The notes beneath the pieces are model-generated. The model saw only the letters and a list, made by a program, of their open reading frames with translations, was not told the DNA's origin and did no database searches. From NCBI GenBank assembly GCA_015680905.1, contig CM027381.1, positions 82,547,501 through 82,611,500 of the forward strand: a stretch of 64,000 nucleotides of DNA, written 5' to 3'. The DNA is from Coptis chinensis. Taxonomy: Eukaryota; Streptophyta; Magnoliopsida; Ranunculales; Ranunculaceae. The first letter of the stretch is position 1; each line of letters starts with the position of its first letter. A program made the translations under genes and the position numbers. Positions 45,521 through 57,000 of the stretch are shown here, piece after piece.

Positions 45521-46868
45521 CTAATTAGACCATTTGCACTCTCCCCATTCATCACTAGTAAACATTGTTCTCAACTTCTCTTTTTTATCTATCAAACTTT
45601 GCAAAGTCAAGAAAGAAGTTGCGAATCTAGTAACTCCCAGCCTCACTATGTCTCTCTTTTTTGTAACTTTACTCATCATCGACAATGTTTTATGATGTGA
45701 ATCAATGAAGATAGTGAATGTCTTTGCTTTGTCAATCACTTTTTTGAACCTTGGTAGCTTTCCAATCCCTTCCAGCATAAGGTTCAATGTGTGAGTGGCA
45801 CATGAACTCCAAATCAAATGTGGCCTCTTGTTCCTCAGTAAAACCGCCGCAGCCATATTGTTCGAAGCATTATTGGGGGGAACTTGAACTACATTTTTTG
45901 TCCCAATTTCTTCAATACACTTATCAACATAAGAAAAAATAAATTTTTCATGTGTGAATCATCTGAAACTTCCTTAGAATAAAGGAAAATACTGCCTAGC
46001 TTGCAATTGACACATAAATTCATGAGGCTTCTTCTTTTTTGAGATCAGACCACGCGTCCGTCATAATAGAACACCTACTAGTACCTCATTCTTCTTTTTA
46101 CTTCTCGAGTGAACTTTTGGTTCACTCATATTCTTCTTTCAACAATGGCTCCCTCAACTGGTATTGGCTTGGAGGTTGGTAACCCAAGCCAAACTGACCA
46201 ACCGCTTCAACAAATCTTTTGAAGCTATCATTATCAGTAGCATGAAAAGCAATATAGGTTTCATACACCCATCGAGACAAATATTGATGCACGCTATGAG
46301 TTCTTTCCTTCCAAAGTGCATCATTAATATTTTGTTGCCGCATCTTTTTTCTTGCATCAATTGAGAAATCGAGAATGATAGCGGATGCAAATTTATCCAT
46401 AGGCCCTAGAGTGTGTGGCCTCTTCCTCGACACCACCTCGCCATCTTCTTCATCAATAATTTGAACTTCTGCTCTTACTTCTGCAAAGTGCTTGTCTTTC
46501 TTACCCTTATTAACTTTTGCTCTTTCTAGTGCAGCTTTACATTTGGCTTTATTTTCATTGGTAGATTTTGGACATGGTGTTACTTGTCCCTTAACGTTCA
46601 CAATGTGCAACTTCATTCAATAGATTCCCCCACTAAATTTTTTATTGCACAACTTACATTTTAACTTATTCTTATTGTTTGCATCTTGCAACATCCCATA
46701 CTCCCAACCAACATCGTCAGAATCACGTTTCAAGGGATCGGGCTCGGATTTGGGCACGCCATTAGATGTCGCAGACGAAGCAACATTACCAACCATTGAA
46801 TTGAAAAGAAGAAGACATAACAAATAAATCAAATAACTAAATAACCACAAAAATACAAAATCAGACAT
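45521..46868 (-). pseudogene. hAT-superfamily transposase, truncated
   Basis: Right to left: a BED-type zinc finger near 46700-46570 (L-K-C-K-L-C-N-K-K-F-S-G-G then K-L-H-I), with a stop between its halves near 46617. Next is a linker with basic and acidic runs, then the core D-A-L-W-K-E-R-T-H-S-V-H-Q-Y. The catalytic-core block at 45830-45525 reads L-I-W-S-S-C-A-T-H-T-L-N-L-M-L-E, V-T-R-F-A-T-S-F-L-T-L-Q-S-L and F-T-S-D-E-W. Between 46122 and 45856 the frame is broken although family-like residues persist. The C-terminal dimerisation domain is missing: the coding sequence stops a few codons before the CACTA terminus at 45512. Not functional. Confidence 0.85.
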
Positions 46869-46919
46869 AACAACTTCTCCTTAAATAACTATTAGTTTAA
46901 AACTTTCAATAAATAATTA

Positions 46920-48215
46920 GCTATGTTATTATTATTAGTTCTATCTTCTGTGTTATTATTTGTGATGCTAATAGTTTCATTTGATATATGTCTGCTGATC
47001 AACTCCCAAATGTGCATTTTATTACCCTTACATTACTGCATTACAACCCTTCTTACGCATAATAAAAAAGACAACTCATACCTTTTATTGCCTTTTTTTC
47101 AAGTTATCACAGAGCAATTCAGACCACTTATCATAAAAGCTGCATCTTAGCACCAAAAGGAGCCTTATTTATGCTTATTATGAAGACTCGAAGTTCCTAT
47201 GAAAAAGTGCTGAAAAAGCCAAAGTCAAAAGTCAAGGACTCAAAGCGAGAGAGCTGAAAGTCAAATCTTTAACTCAGAATACCAAAGATGAATGGCCTTG
47301 ATACAAAAGAAGGTTTTCTCTAAGCCTAGCTTGATCAAGAAGAAATGAAAAAACAAAAGGAGAAAAAAGCAAAAAGAAAAAGCATAAAGCAACTTTGGTG
47401 AGGTGTCTTGATTGTGGAGGGAGAGGGCAAATCAGTATTTTGTAGAAGTAGGGGTATAAGAACTCAAAAGTAAAACCCTCCCAAGTGGAGGGTTAATGAT
47501 GCTCATGTGAGGATTAGTGCACGTTTTAGGGATCTAGAATCACTGCTTAGAGGCTTAGGTTTTTTTTGACACCCAGTTACAAAATGACTGAGACCAACAA
47601 ATTTTTAAGCTTGGAGCTTTAGAAAAGTTACCGCACATGACCTATTGACAATGGGATCAATCGCGCGCGTGAATCCTGGAGAATCCAGATTTTTATCTTT
47701 GTCCGGATGGCGTGAAATGAAACCAGGAGTTGAAGAGACATTTTAGAGATGAAATATCTCGAAAACTCCTCATGCAAGAATGATGGACTTAGAGATGAGT
47801 ACATCTTGTTAGGGATCGATACTCAAATCAGTTTTGGGTTTGTCTATGAACCTGAGACTGATTAGAGATGGGTGATTTTAATCCCTAAAAAGCTATGTAA
47901 CTAATCTTGCATGGGTATGTTAACCCTCTCCTTATTTTTCTCTCTCTATTTATTTAAGAAACAACTTGCAAATTTTAGATAACTTGCATAAGAAGTAATC
48001 GTTAGGAAAAAGAAATCTTCAAAATACCTAATTAAAAATCCTTCTCACTTAGTTCGCTAAGGTGCTAGAATTTCAGTTGTGATATCAAGTCTTGTCTTAA
48101 GGTTGGAACGAAACCCTTACTCTAAACATACAAATGAAAACACGTGAGTAAGGAAATCTTCAGTTTTAGTACGTAGTAGGTTGTGAAAGATCAATTTCAT
48201 AAAAGACATAAAAAT
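46920..48215. other. Interval without a gene
   Basis: AT-rich left part. The part at 47150-47990 has a distinct base composition, with A-rich words (aaaaaagcaaaaag) and a unique-looking gcgcgcgtgaatcctgg. It may be transposon untranslated sequence. No open family. Confidence 0.4.
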
Positions 48216-48222
48216 GCTAACA

Positions 48223-51200
48223 TCAAATAACAACTATCTTAGTTATGGCTTCTACTAGGTTCATACAGTACCATGGTGCGGTTTCTTTTCCCTTTAGAAT
48301 TTGGATGGCTCGAAGAGAGTCTGAGCATACTTGAATGTACTTAAGATCATTCTTTAGACATAGGGTTAGACCCACCTCAATAGCTTTCAGTTCTTGAAAC
48401 ATAACTGAACTCCTAAACCTACCTCCTGAGTAAGTAAATATAACATTTCCTTCTTGGTCTATTGTTAAGCCTATAAAACCAACTCTTTGATCAGCAACAG
48501 ACCCATCCGTGTTGAGTTTGAAAAATCCACTAGGTGGTAGTTTCCATCTGTAGAAAATAGGGTTTTGAGTCTTGTATTGAACTTGTATATCAAGCCTTGT
48601 GAGTAAGGCCCCTCGATGTCGCCAGATCAAGCACATAATCAATTTTGATGCTGATGTAGAGTTTCATGTCCTTCAAGATTGAGTTGGTAAGGTGTTGCCA
48701 AGTTGTAGATCGATTTTTGAACCTCCTCCCATTTCTTTCAGACTATATATAACCAATTGTGGCATAGACATAGGCTTTGTAAACTTCAGCAAAGGGGGAC
48801 TTTTTCCTACAGAGAATGATGATGCTGCACCATTCTTCATTTGAGTTTTTCACTTCGTATCCCAGTCCTAAAGCCTGCTTTACTCTTGACCAAACATTTG
48901 CAGAGTATTGTCAATCAAAATACAGATGCTTAGAGTTTTCTTGTGAGCAATTACAGAAGCAACAATTAGAGGTGCTTAAGACTTTCTTGTGCATGAACCT
49001 ATCTTGAGTAGGTAGGCTGCTTGAAAATAACTGCCATCCATTAAAAGAATGCTTTGGCAGCACTAATTTCCCTCAAACCATCCTACACCAGTTTTGAGTT
49101 TCTCTTTTCGGTCTAAGGTTATGATAGGCTGCGTTAGAACAGAAAACACCCAAGGGAGAAGACAACCAAACCACTTTGTCCTCTGAAATGTGTGTGTGTT
49201 TATTTCAGTGGTCATAATATGGTTCTTAACCTCACCATCAAGAAGATTATTAACCAGCAGATTCCATTTTGCATCTGTAATAAGAGAGCTAACCTTAGCA
49301 TCTAAGGGAAGAGGCAAGAGGTTGGCATCTCGGCAGTGAAGTAATGAGCCAGGAAAACACCAAGGATCATGCTATAGGAAAGTTTGTTCTCCAGTAGATA
49401 TGCTGTACTTGAGAAGCTTTATGATTGTTTTTCTATGCTTCAATACGCACCTCCATGTACATGAGCAATCCCTTGGAGTCGGCATAGTCCAAAAGAAATG
49501 GTTTTTAATGTGCTCAGACCATGTCCATGCAACCTAAAGGCTAGAATCTTTGCATGCAATTTTATAGATAAGACCACAATAAGAAATGGTTTTTAATGTG
49601 CTCAGACCATGTCCATGCAACCCAAAGGCTAGAATCTTTGCATGCAATTTTGTAGAGAAGACCACAATAAGAGGCTTTGTTCCATATTACAGGGTCTTGT
49701 ATACCTAGCCCTCCCTCATGCTTCGGAAAAAGAAGGTTTTCCCTACTTGAATGAAACATCTTATTTCCCATTTCTGGTCCAATCCAAAGGAATTTAACAC
49801 ATGTTTTAGAGATTATTGTAAGTACACCTTTTGCGAGTATGAAGGTCTTGGCACAATAAATGTGAAATGTTGTCAAGATAGAAATAATAAGCTGCAATCT
49901 ACCTGCGTGGCTCAAGAACCTATTTTTCCAGCTTATCAATCTTTAAGGTAGTTCGATTTGCACCAAGGGGAGACAATCTTTTTACACTTATTCTGGCTGA
50001 TACTAGACGCAGTCCTAGGTATTTTATAGGTGGAGCAATAGTCTGCACACCTAGTATTTGAGCTAGATGAGTGTTATCTTCATGTGATAAACCTCCAGCC
50101 AACAAAGAAGACTTGTTAAGGTTCAAATTCAATCCAGTTGCCAATGAGAAGACTTCCAGAATACCTTTTAAAGCCAAGATTGAGTCTTCTTTTCCTCTAG
50201 TGAATATGAGAACATCATTTGCAAAGCACAAATGTGTAACTTTCATTCTTTTGCAAGTTGGGTGGGGTTGGAAATCTCTTTGGTGTAGCCCCCTCAACAA
50301 CAAAGAGTTTAACAACTCCATGACTATGACAAAGAGATATGGTGACATTGGATCACCTTGCCTCAGCCCTCTCATGCCTTTGAAAAAACCTCGAGGTTCT
50401 CCATTAAAGATAAGGGAGTAGAATGGAGTGGTGTAGCAGACTTCAATCCATTTTTTTTAGCTTAGTTGGGATGCCATATCTGTCCAGTATAAGAGAGATG
50501 GTCTGCCAACTCACAGAGTCAAATGCCTTTTAAAGATCCACCTTGATATTACATCTGGGGGTGCCATGTTGTCTTGAGTAGCTTCTGAGCATTTCATGCA
50601 CAAGCAAGAGATTGTCTTGTATTAATCTCCCTGGTACAAAAGTAGATTGGCTAGGAGCCACCAAGTCATGTATAACATGCTTTAGCCTATTAGTGATCAC
50701 CTTAGAAATGCATTTATATTTGACATTGGTACAAGAAATAGGCCTGTAATCTCCTACTTGAGATGGATTATTCACTTTAGGTACTAAGCAAATAAAGGTG
50801 GAGTTTATGCACTTTGGAATAAAAAGAGTGAAGAAAAAATGTACTTTTGACCTTTGTGTAGTCTTCACCTATCATATTCCAACATTTTTGAAGAAAAATG
50901 CATTATATCCATCCGGACCAGGGGATTTGTTATCATCTTGCTAAAAAAGAGTAGCTTTGATTTCTTCTTCAGTCATATCCAAATCTAGCTCATTCCGTTG
51001 ATGTTGTTGTAGAGCACCGGTGACTGCAATCTCACGAAAGAAACTTTTTTCTACAATGTTATCACCTTGCTGCCCTAATATATTCTTATAGTAATCCAGA
51101 AAAGCTGCAGAGATGGTGTTAGAGTCATTTAAAGTTTCTCCTTGCTCATTCACTACAAACCAGATACAGTTCCTCCCCTTTCTTTCCTTGATGGCATTAC

Positions 51201-52306
51201 AAAAATAGGCATTGCATCTCTCGCCAAACTGTAACCAGTCACAGTTTGCTTTTTGCTTCAAGTCCACCTGCCCCATCTTTGAAAGCTCAATATATAGGCT
51301 TCGGGCTTGCTTCTCATGCAGAGCTAGTGTTGCATTATGTGGGTCTGATTGCAGTTGGTGCTGCAACTTGTATATGTTTTCTCTAGCTGCTTTGACTCTC
51401 TCATAGAACTTTGAAAATTTCTCTTTTGACCATCCTTTGAGGGCTTTTTTAAGTTCTGCAAGCTTAGAATATAACACAAAAACTGGGGTGCCATGAAACT
51501 GTTTTTCCCTCACAGAGGTGAGCACTTCATGAAAGTTAGGATGTAAGAACCAAATGTTGTTGCGAATCTAAAAGGAAAATGGATTTTTTTAGTCATACCA
51601 AGTCACCATCATAAGAGAATGATCAGAGATTCCTGGAGGTGTAAATGAGGCTCCAGTTAAGAAACAATTATTCCAGCTTGCATTGACAAGAACTCGGTCT
51701 ATCTTTGACATCTTTCTGAGGACTCCTTGAGCATTGTTTGACCAGGTGAAAAAGAAGCCCGTGTACTTCATGTCAGAAAGTCTGGATGAGATAACACAGT
51801 CCATGAAATCTTCAACTTCTTTGGGATGAACAACATCACAACCAACTCTTTCATTTGTAAACAATACATTGTTAAAATCACCCATGAGACACCAAGGCTT
51901 TGAGAAATAGTTTTGCATCCCTTTTTATAATATTCCACAAAGCTTTCCTTTTAGTGAGTTCATTACTGGCCTATATCACGGTTAGCTCAAACATTTGAGC
52001 TGTAGAAAGAAGTTTTATAATGACATGAATGTGTTGCTTACTCTTTGCTATTTTCTTTACTTCCAAATAGTTTGAATCCCAGCATATCCAAACTCTTCCA
52101 CTCGGGTTACTGTCATAATTGGCATAAATACTCCATCCAGGATAACATAGGTTGCTAATGTGATCGAAATTGTCTTTCTTAACTTTAATTTCAATGAGCC
52201 CCAAAAGACATAAGTTAGATTTTTTCCTCACCTTATTTACCTCCTTAGCTTTCTGAGGCATGCTTATTCCCCTAACATTCCATACTGCTATCTTATTCAT
52301 CATCAT
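48223..52306 (-). mobile_element. L1-type plant LINE, ORF2 with endonuclease, RT and RNase H, decayed
   Basis: Right to left: APE endonuclease 52306-51589 (I-A-V-W-N-V-R-G; W-C-L-M-G-D-F-N; G-I-S-D-H-S), linker 51525-50941, then reverse transcriptase 50868-49562. RT motifs include Y-R-P-I-S-C-T-N-V, G-L-R-Q-G-D-P-M-S-P-Y-L-F and L-C-F-A-N-D-V-L-I-F. The last is normally F-A-D-D, so one catalytic aspartate is asparagine. A zinc-binding C-terminal region follows near 49317-48900. RNase H is at 48500-48223 (F-K-L-N-T-D-G-S; Q-E-L-K-A-I-E-V-G; C-S-D-S-L-R-A-I), keeping the D-E-D residues. Numerous stops and frame changes break ORF2. No poly-A tail or target duplication was identified at the left end. 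Confidence 0.9.
49493..49668. repeat. 88-bp tandem duplication inside the LINE
   Basis: The word aagaaatggtttttaatg starts at 49493 and again at 49581, and the two copies differ at only a few positions. The duplication lies in the region between reverse transcriptase and RNase H and arose after insertion or in the source copy. Confidence 0.9.
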
Positions 52307-52315
52307 ATGAGTATA

Positions 52316-52765
52316 CTAGGAGTGAATTTTCCCAGCCCCCTTGGACTGTGTCTTTGACCTCTTATTCTTTCTTGTTTTCTGCCAATTTGTTGCATTTGAG
52401 AGCTCTGAATGGACTGTGAGTTGTTTAGTTTTGACAGTGACCCCAGTAACTGGTGGAGATACATGCATTCTAGCTATCTCGGAGCCATCCTCTGAGGAAA
52501 TATGGTCAGAGAAATATTCCTTCTCTTGTTCTTCTTTGCTAGTATCTAGATTATATTCTTTCTGCACTGAACCTTTTTTGAGAGAGTAAGCAAGCTGTTT
52601 CTCAGTGTTTACTTCAGGGAGCCCTTCCTCTAATTCTTCTTCTTCAGTGAAATTGACAACTTCAGTAGCCTCAAAATCTATCTGTACTTCTTCAAAAAGC
52701 TCCTCATGATGTGGATCTTTCTTTGTACTTTGGTTGTCAGTGAAATATGGAATTGTTTCTAGGTT
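52316..52765 (-). pseudogene. LINE ORF1 C-terminal tail
   Basis: A Glu/Lys/Ser-rich frame runs E-T-I-P-Y-F-T-D-N to S-K-G-A-G-K-I-H-S, stopping a few bases before the ORF2 start at 52306, as in L1-type LINEs. It has no nucleic-acid-binding motif left; the upstream part is missing where a 30-bp repeat (52777-52806) begins. Confidence 0.65.
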
Positions 52766-52949
52766 TAGGTTGAGACTAAACGACAGCTAAAAATTCTTTT
52801 TCCATATTCATCTGGTCGGCAAAAGAACTTTGAATTATTATAGAAATATTCAGTAAGTTGAGGGGAATACGAGTCATCAGGACTTACCAGTAGATGTGTC
52901 CATTTTTCTCTAGTTACATAATTTGAAGACTCTATTATATCAGACTGGT

Positions 52950-53595
52950 TCATTTTGAATATCCATTTCCTTCATTCTTAAACCATCACCTAATCCCCGC
53001 AATACCTAATAAAGACCTCTAGCTTAATTAGGAATAGGTTAGTGTGATAGTAAAGTGGCGATGTGTTTGATCGACCCGGCTTCTTTGTGTGTCATTGAGA
53101 TTATGTAAGGTAAAGTGTGCCCACCGCATTAATCGGAGAAATAAAAACTTGAGCGGAAAAATCAGAGTGTTTTTTACTTGACTTTTATGTGAGGACCTAC
53201 TTAAGGATACTATTCCAAAGTTTCAGAAACGGACCTGTTATTGCATTTCATAGCATTACTCATTGTATATATGTTTATTCATAGATGATTGATTATTATG
53301 CATATATTAGCTTAGGTTTTGACTTGATTATTCTGTATTCATTGCTAGTGAGATGTATAGATATTTGAGAATAGATAAGGAAATAATAGTTTTATTTCTT
53401 AGTCGTTGTAGTATAGATGAAGTTTGTGAGTACCTTCACTGAAAAACTCTCACAAGCTATAACTCGTCCACTAGGGAATTCCTAGTGGTTTAAGGCCTTG
53501 TTGCATATGGTCAATGCAATCGCACTCGGTGAAACAAGATTAGTTAGAACTCCATTTTTTGTCATTTATTCTAATTTCTCATATTTGCTTGAGGA
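52950..53595. other. Interval, possibly 3' untranslated sequence of an Athila-type element
   Basis: No gene. Its right end runs directly into gcttgaggacaagc and a polypurine-like tract, so at least the right part is probably the 3' non-coding region of the plus-strand element fragment that follows. Confidence 0.4.
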
Positions 53596-54018
53596 CAAGC
53601 AAAATGCTGTATGGGAGTGGTTTGATAAGAGTCCAAAATTGTAGTTTTAACCCCTTAACAATATTGCTTTTAGACCAATTATGTGATTAATAAGAGTTAG
53701 TGTTGTTTACGTGCTTTTATATATTTCAGACATTGGAGTCAATTATATGCAGAAATGCGTCCCTTTTGCTAGGTAAAGGAGAAAAGGTTGGTAGCTAAGA
53801 AGTTCTATGATTAAAGGCAAAGATTCAAGGAGAAAAAACCTTTTTAAAGCCCGGTCAAAGCTGAAAAGTCAAAGTCAACACGGGCAGAAATAGCGCACAA
53901 AAGTCAACAGAACTTCCGCAGGCCGTATCTTTGGACTCAGATCTCAGAATTGGGCCTACCATATGTCAAAACGACCGTCTCGGAACGAGCTTTCTAAATT
54001 GTCCACATATCTAAAGCG
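53596..54018 (+). mobile_element. 3' end of an Athila-type element, fragment
   Basis: A polypurine-type tract (tatgggagtggt, near 53609-53620) is followed by TGATAAGAG, the LTR start. The next 400 bp match, in inverted orientation, the outer part of the LTR at 59715-60113. It is a fragment of a second copy lying tail-on to the larger minus-strand element. Fossil, incomplete. Confidence 0.75.
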
Positions 54019-57000
54019 TAAACGACAGCTAAAAATTCTTTTTCCATAGTTGTATAATTCCTTTGAGCATCGTTTAAAGTTTTGCTAGCATAATAAATAA
54101 CGGTGGACTTATTATCTAGTTTCTGTCCCAACACAGCACCAACAGCATAATCACTAGCATCACACATGAGTTCGAAAGGTTTAGACCTATTGGGAGGCTA
54201 TATAATGGGTGCAGATGTTAAAGCGGCTTTCAAAGTTTCAAAAGCCTGTTTACAGTTATAATTGAAATAAAAAATGGTATCCTTTAAAAACATATTAGTT
54301 AAAGGCCTAGCTATTTTTGAAAAACCTTTGATAAAACGCCTATAAAAACCTGCATGGCCTAGAAATGCTCTAATATCACGGACAGTCTATGGTATAGGTA
54401 GAGACTCTATCTTATCTAGTTTGGCCTTATCTACTTCGATGCCATCACTAGATACAATGTGACCTAGAACTATTCCTTTTTTAACCATGAAATGACATTT
54501 TTCCCAATTTAAAACTAGACTCTTCTCTTCACACCGTGTCAAAACCTTAGACAGGTTAGATAGGCAGTCAGTGAAAGAGTTTCCATAGATAGAAAAATCA
54601 TCCATGAAAACTTCCATGAAGCGCTCTACCATGTCACTAAATATATGAAGCAAACACCGCTGGAAGGTATCAGGAGCATTACAAAGGCCAAAAGGCATTC
54701 GTTTATAGGCATATGTTCCAAAAGGACATGTGAAGGTAGTCTTTTCTTGGTCATCAATATAAATAATAATCTGAAAATAGCCAGTGTAGCCATCTAAAAA
54801 ACAATAATAAGCATGACCAGCAAGACGTTCGAGCATCTGATCTATAAATGGTAAAGGAATATGATCCTTTCATGTCATGGCATTTAAACGTCTGTAATAA
54901 ATACAGATTCTCCATTTCATAGGAACACACGTGGAAACATATTCACCCTTAGTATTACGTACCATGGTAACCCCCGATTTCTTAGGAACTACATGAATGA
55001 GACTTACCCATTCGCTATCGGAGATTGGGTGTATGATACCCGCATCGAGTAACCGTAAAACTTCTTTCCTGACCACCTCTTTCATGGCAGGGTTCAAGCG
55101 ATGCTGAGGTTCATGAGAAGTCTTTGCATTATCCTCCAAATGGATACGATGTGTGCATACATTAGGGTTAATCCCCTTAATGTCGTCTACGGACCAACCA
55201 ATTCATGGAACGATGTTCCTAATCACCCTAATCAAACATGCCTCTTCATCCGCAGATAATGAGAGAAGATATAATTACCGGATGACTACCATCCGAATCA
55301 AGTTGAATATACTTCAACTCGAAGGAAGAGGTTTAAGCACAGGGATGGGATGAATGTCGATAAAGGCTTCTGGAGGTTCCTCATCGTGAGTAGTGAAAAC
55401 TTGTTTAGGTATCAAATCTTCATACTTGGTAGATGGAGCTACAGAAAGATCTAAAGTAGGTGTAGACTCGAAGAGGGCGTTGACTTCCTCTACGTAGGAG
55501 TCATCCTTAAAATCTGAACTTCCGAAAGAAAGGAATTTATGCATCTTGTTTTATGGAAATGTGTTATTAAAATAGTCTTGAGCTAAGCTCTCGATCATGT
55601 TAACCTCCCCATCGATAGTCGTATCAGATAATTGTTTCATCATTTTAAAAACATTTACCTCAATAGAAAGATGGCCAAAAGACATGGACATTGAACCATC
55701 ACGGCAGTTTATAAGCACGATGGCAGTTGTTAAGAAAGGATGCCCTAAAATGATCAGAACAGAGTCGTTAGCAACTTCTGTATCGAGGATAACAAAATCA
55801 GCAAGATAGTAAAAATCCTGAACCTTAACAAGCACGTTTTCAACCACACCCTTAGGATACTTAATAGATCGATCAGCTAATTGCAACGTCATTTTAGTAG
55901 GTTGCATCTCCTGTAGACCTTTTTGTTTGTATAGATAATACGAGAGTAAGTTAACACTCGCCCCTAGGTCTAATAAAGCAGTGGTCGTGTGAGTATCCCC
56001 TAAGGTGCATTGTACAGTAGGACGACCAGGGTCCTTGTACTTAACGATTCCATTATATTCAGATAAAGTTGGAAATTGTTCAGTTAGAAAGGCGTCTTTT
56101 GGAATATTTGTTTTACACCTAGTAGTGCACAACTCTTCAAGAAACTTAGCATGTTGTGGTAACTTTTTTATAGCTTTAAGAAAAGGTAGGTTTATCGTTA
56201 GATTCTTAAAAACTTCCCTAATCTCATCGAAATTGTGTATCCTTGGTTAACATGGCTAATCTCGGGAAATGGTGGTTTCTCTCTATATTTAGCATATGGA
56301 TCAACGGGATGTTTAGCTTTGGCCTTTTGTTTCTTTGGTTGTGGTTTAACTGGTACCTCTACAGGGGTAGGATCTTCAGTTACTACTTTTGTATCTAGTA
56401 AAATATCTGGTGTAGGGACTACTGGTGGGGTAACTACAGGCATAGTTATGGCGTTATCAACCACTCTACCAGAACGGAGAGTGGTGATAACATTTAGCTC
56501 ACTTACGTTTCCATTTTCATTACTAGTATTACCGTTTACCTCAAAGGCTGTATTTGTTGTTTTAGGATTAGGTATCGCTTGACCTGGAAACACACCTTTT
56601 GGTTGTACTTTCTCTTGGGTTAACTGTTGTAAGGAAAGTTAGATGGACTATAAAATCTGTTATTGGGTTTGCATAAAGGCGTCGAAATGATCCGGTTGTC
56701 GAGGAGTGGTTGTTACAGGTTGTGTGACAGAACTATGTCACGTTGATTATTAATGGGTGGGTTGTGATAGTTATTATTTACCGGAACGATACCTCTATTA
56801 GCATTACAATTATTATTGTTATAATTATTATAATTACCTTGTCCTTGTCCTTGTCGTGGTGGAGCTTGATTGTAATTGTTTGCTGACCTAACATTTTGAT
56901 TATTATACCTTGGAGGTGTAACTTGTTGATTATTTCTCCAACTGAAGTTGGGATTTTGTCTCCAAGGGGCGTTAGGAATAGGATAGCTATTAATGGAGCA

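Larger units (their letters stand above)
52777..54048. repeat. 30-bp direct repeat flanking 1.2 kb
   Basis: Bases 52777-52806 and 54019-54048 are identical and in the same orientation. The right copy is part of the RNase H segment of the Athila element; the left copy lies at the 5' edge of the LINE remnant. Between them lies an unidentified piece (52807-53600) and the plus-strand Athila end. Confidence 0.85.

Noticed and set aside
56235-56582. Plus-strand Gly/Val/Thr-rich hydrophobic frame
   Set aside because: Antisense of the Pro/Thr-rich part of the Athila coding region.
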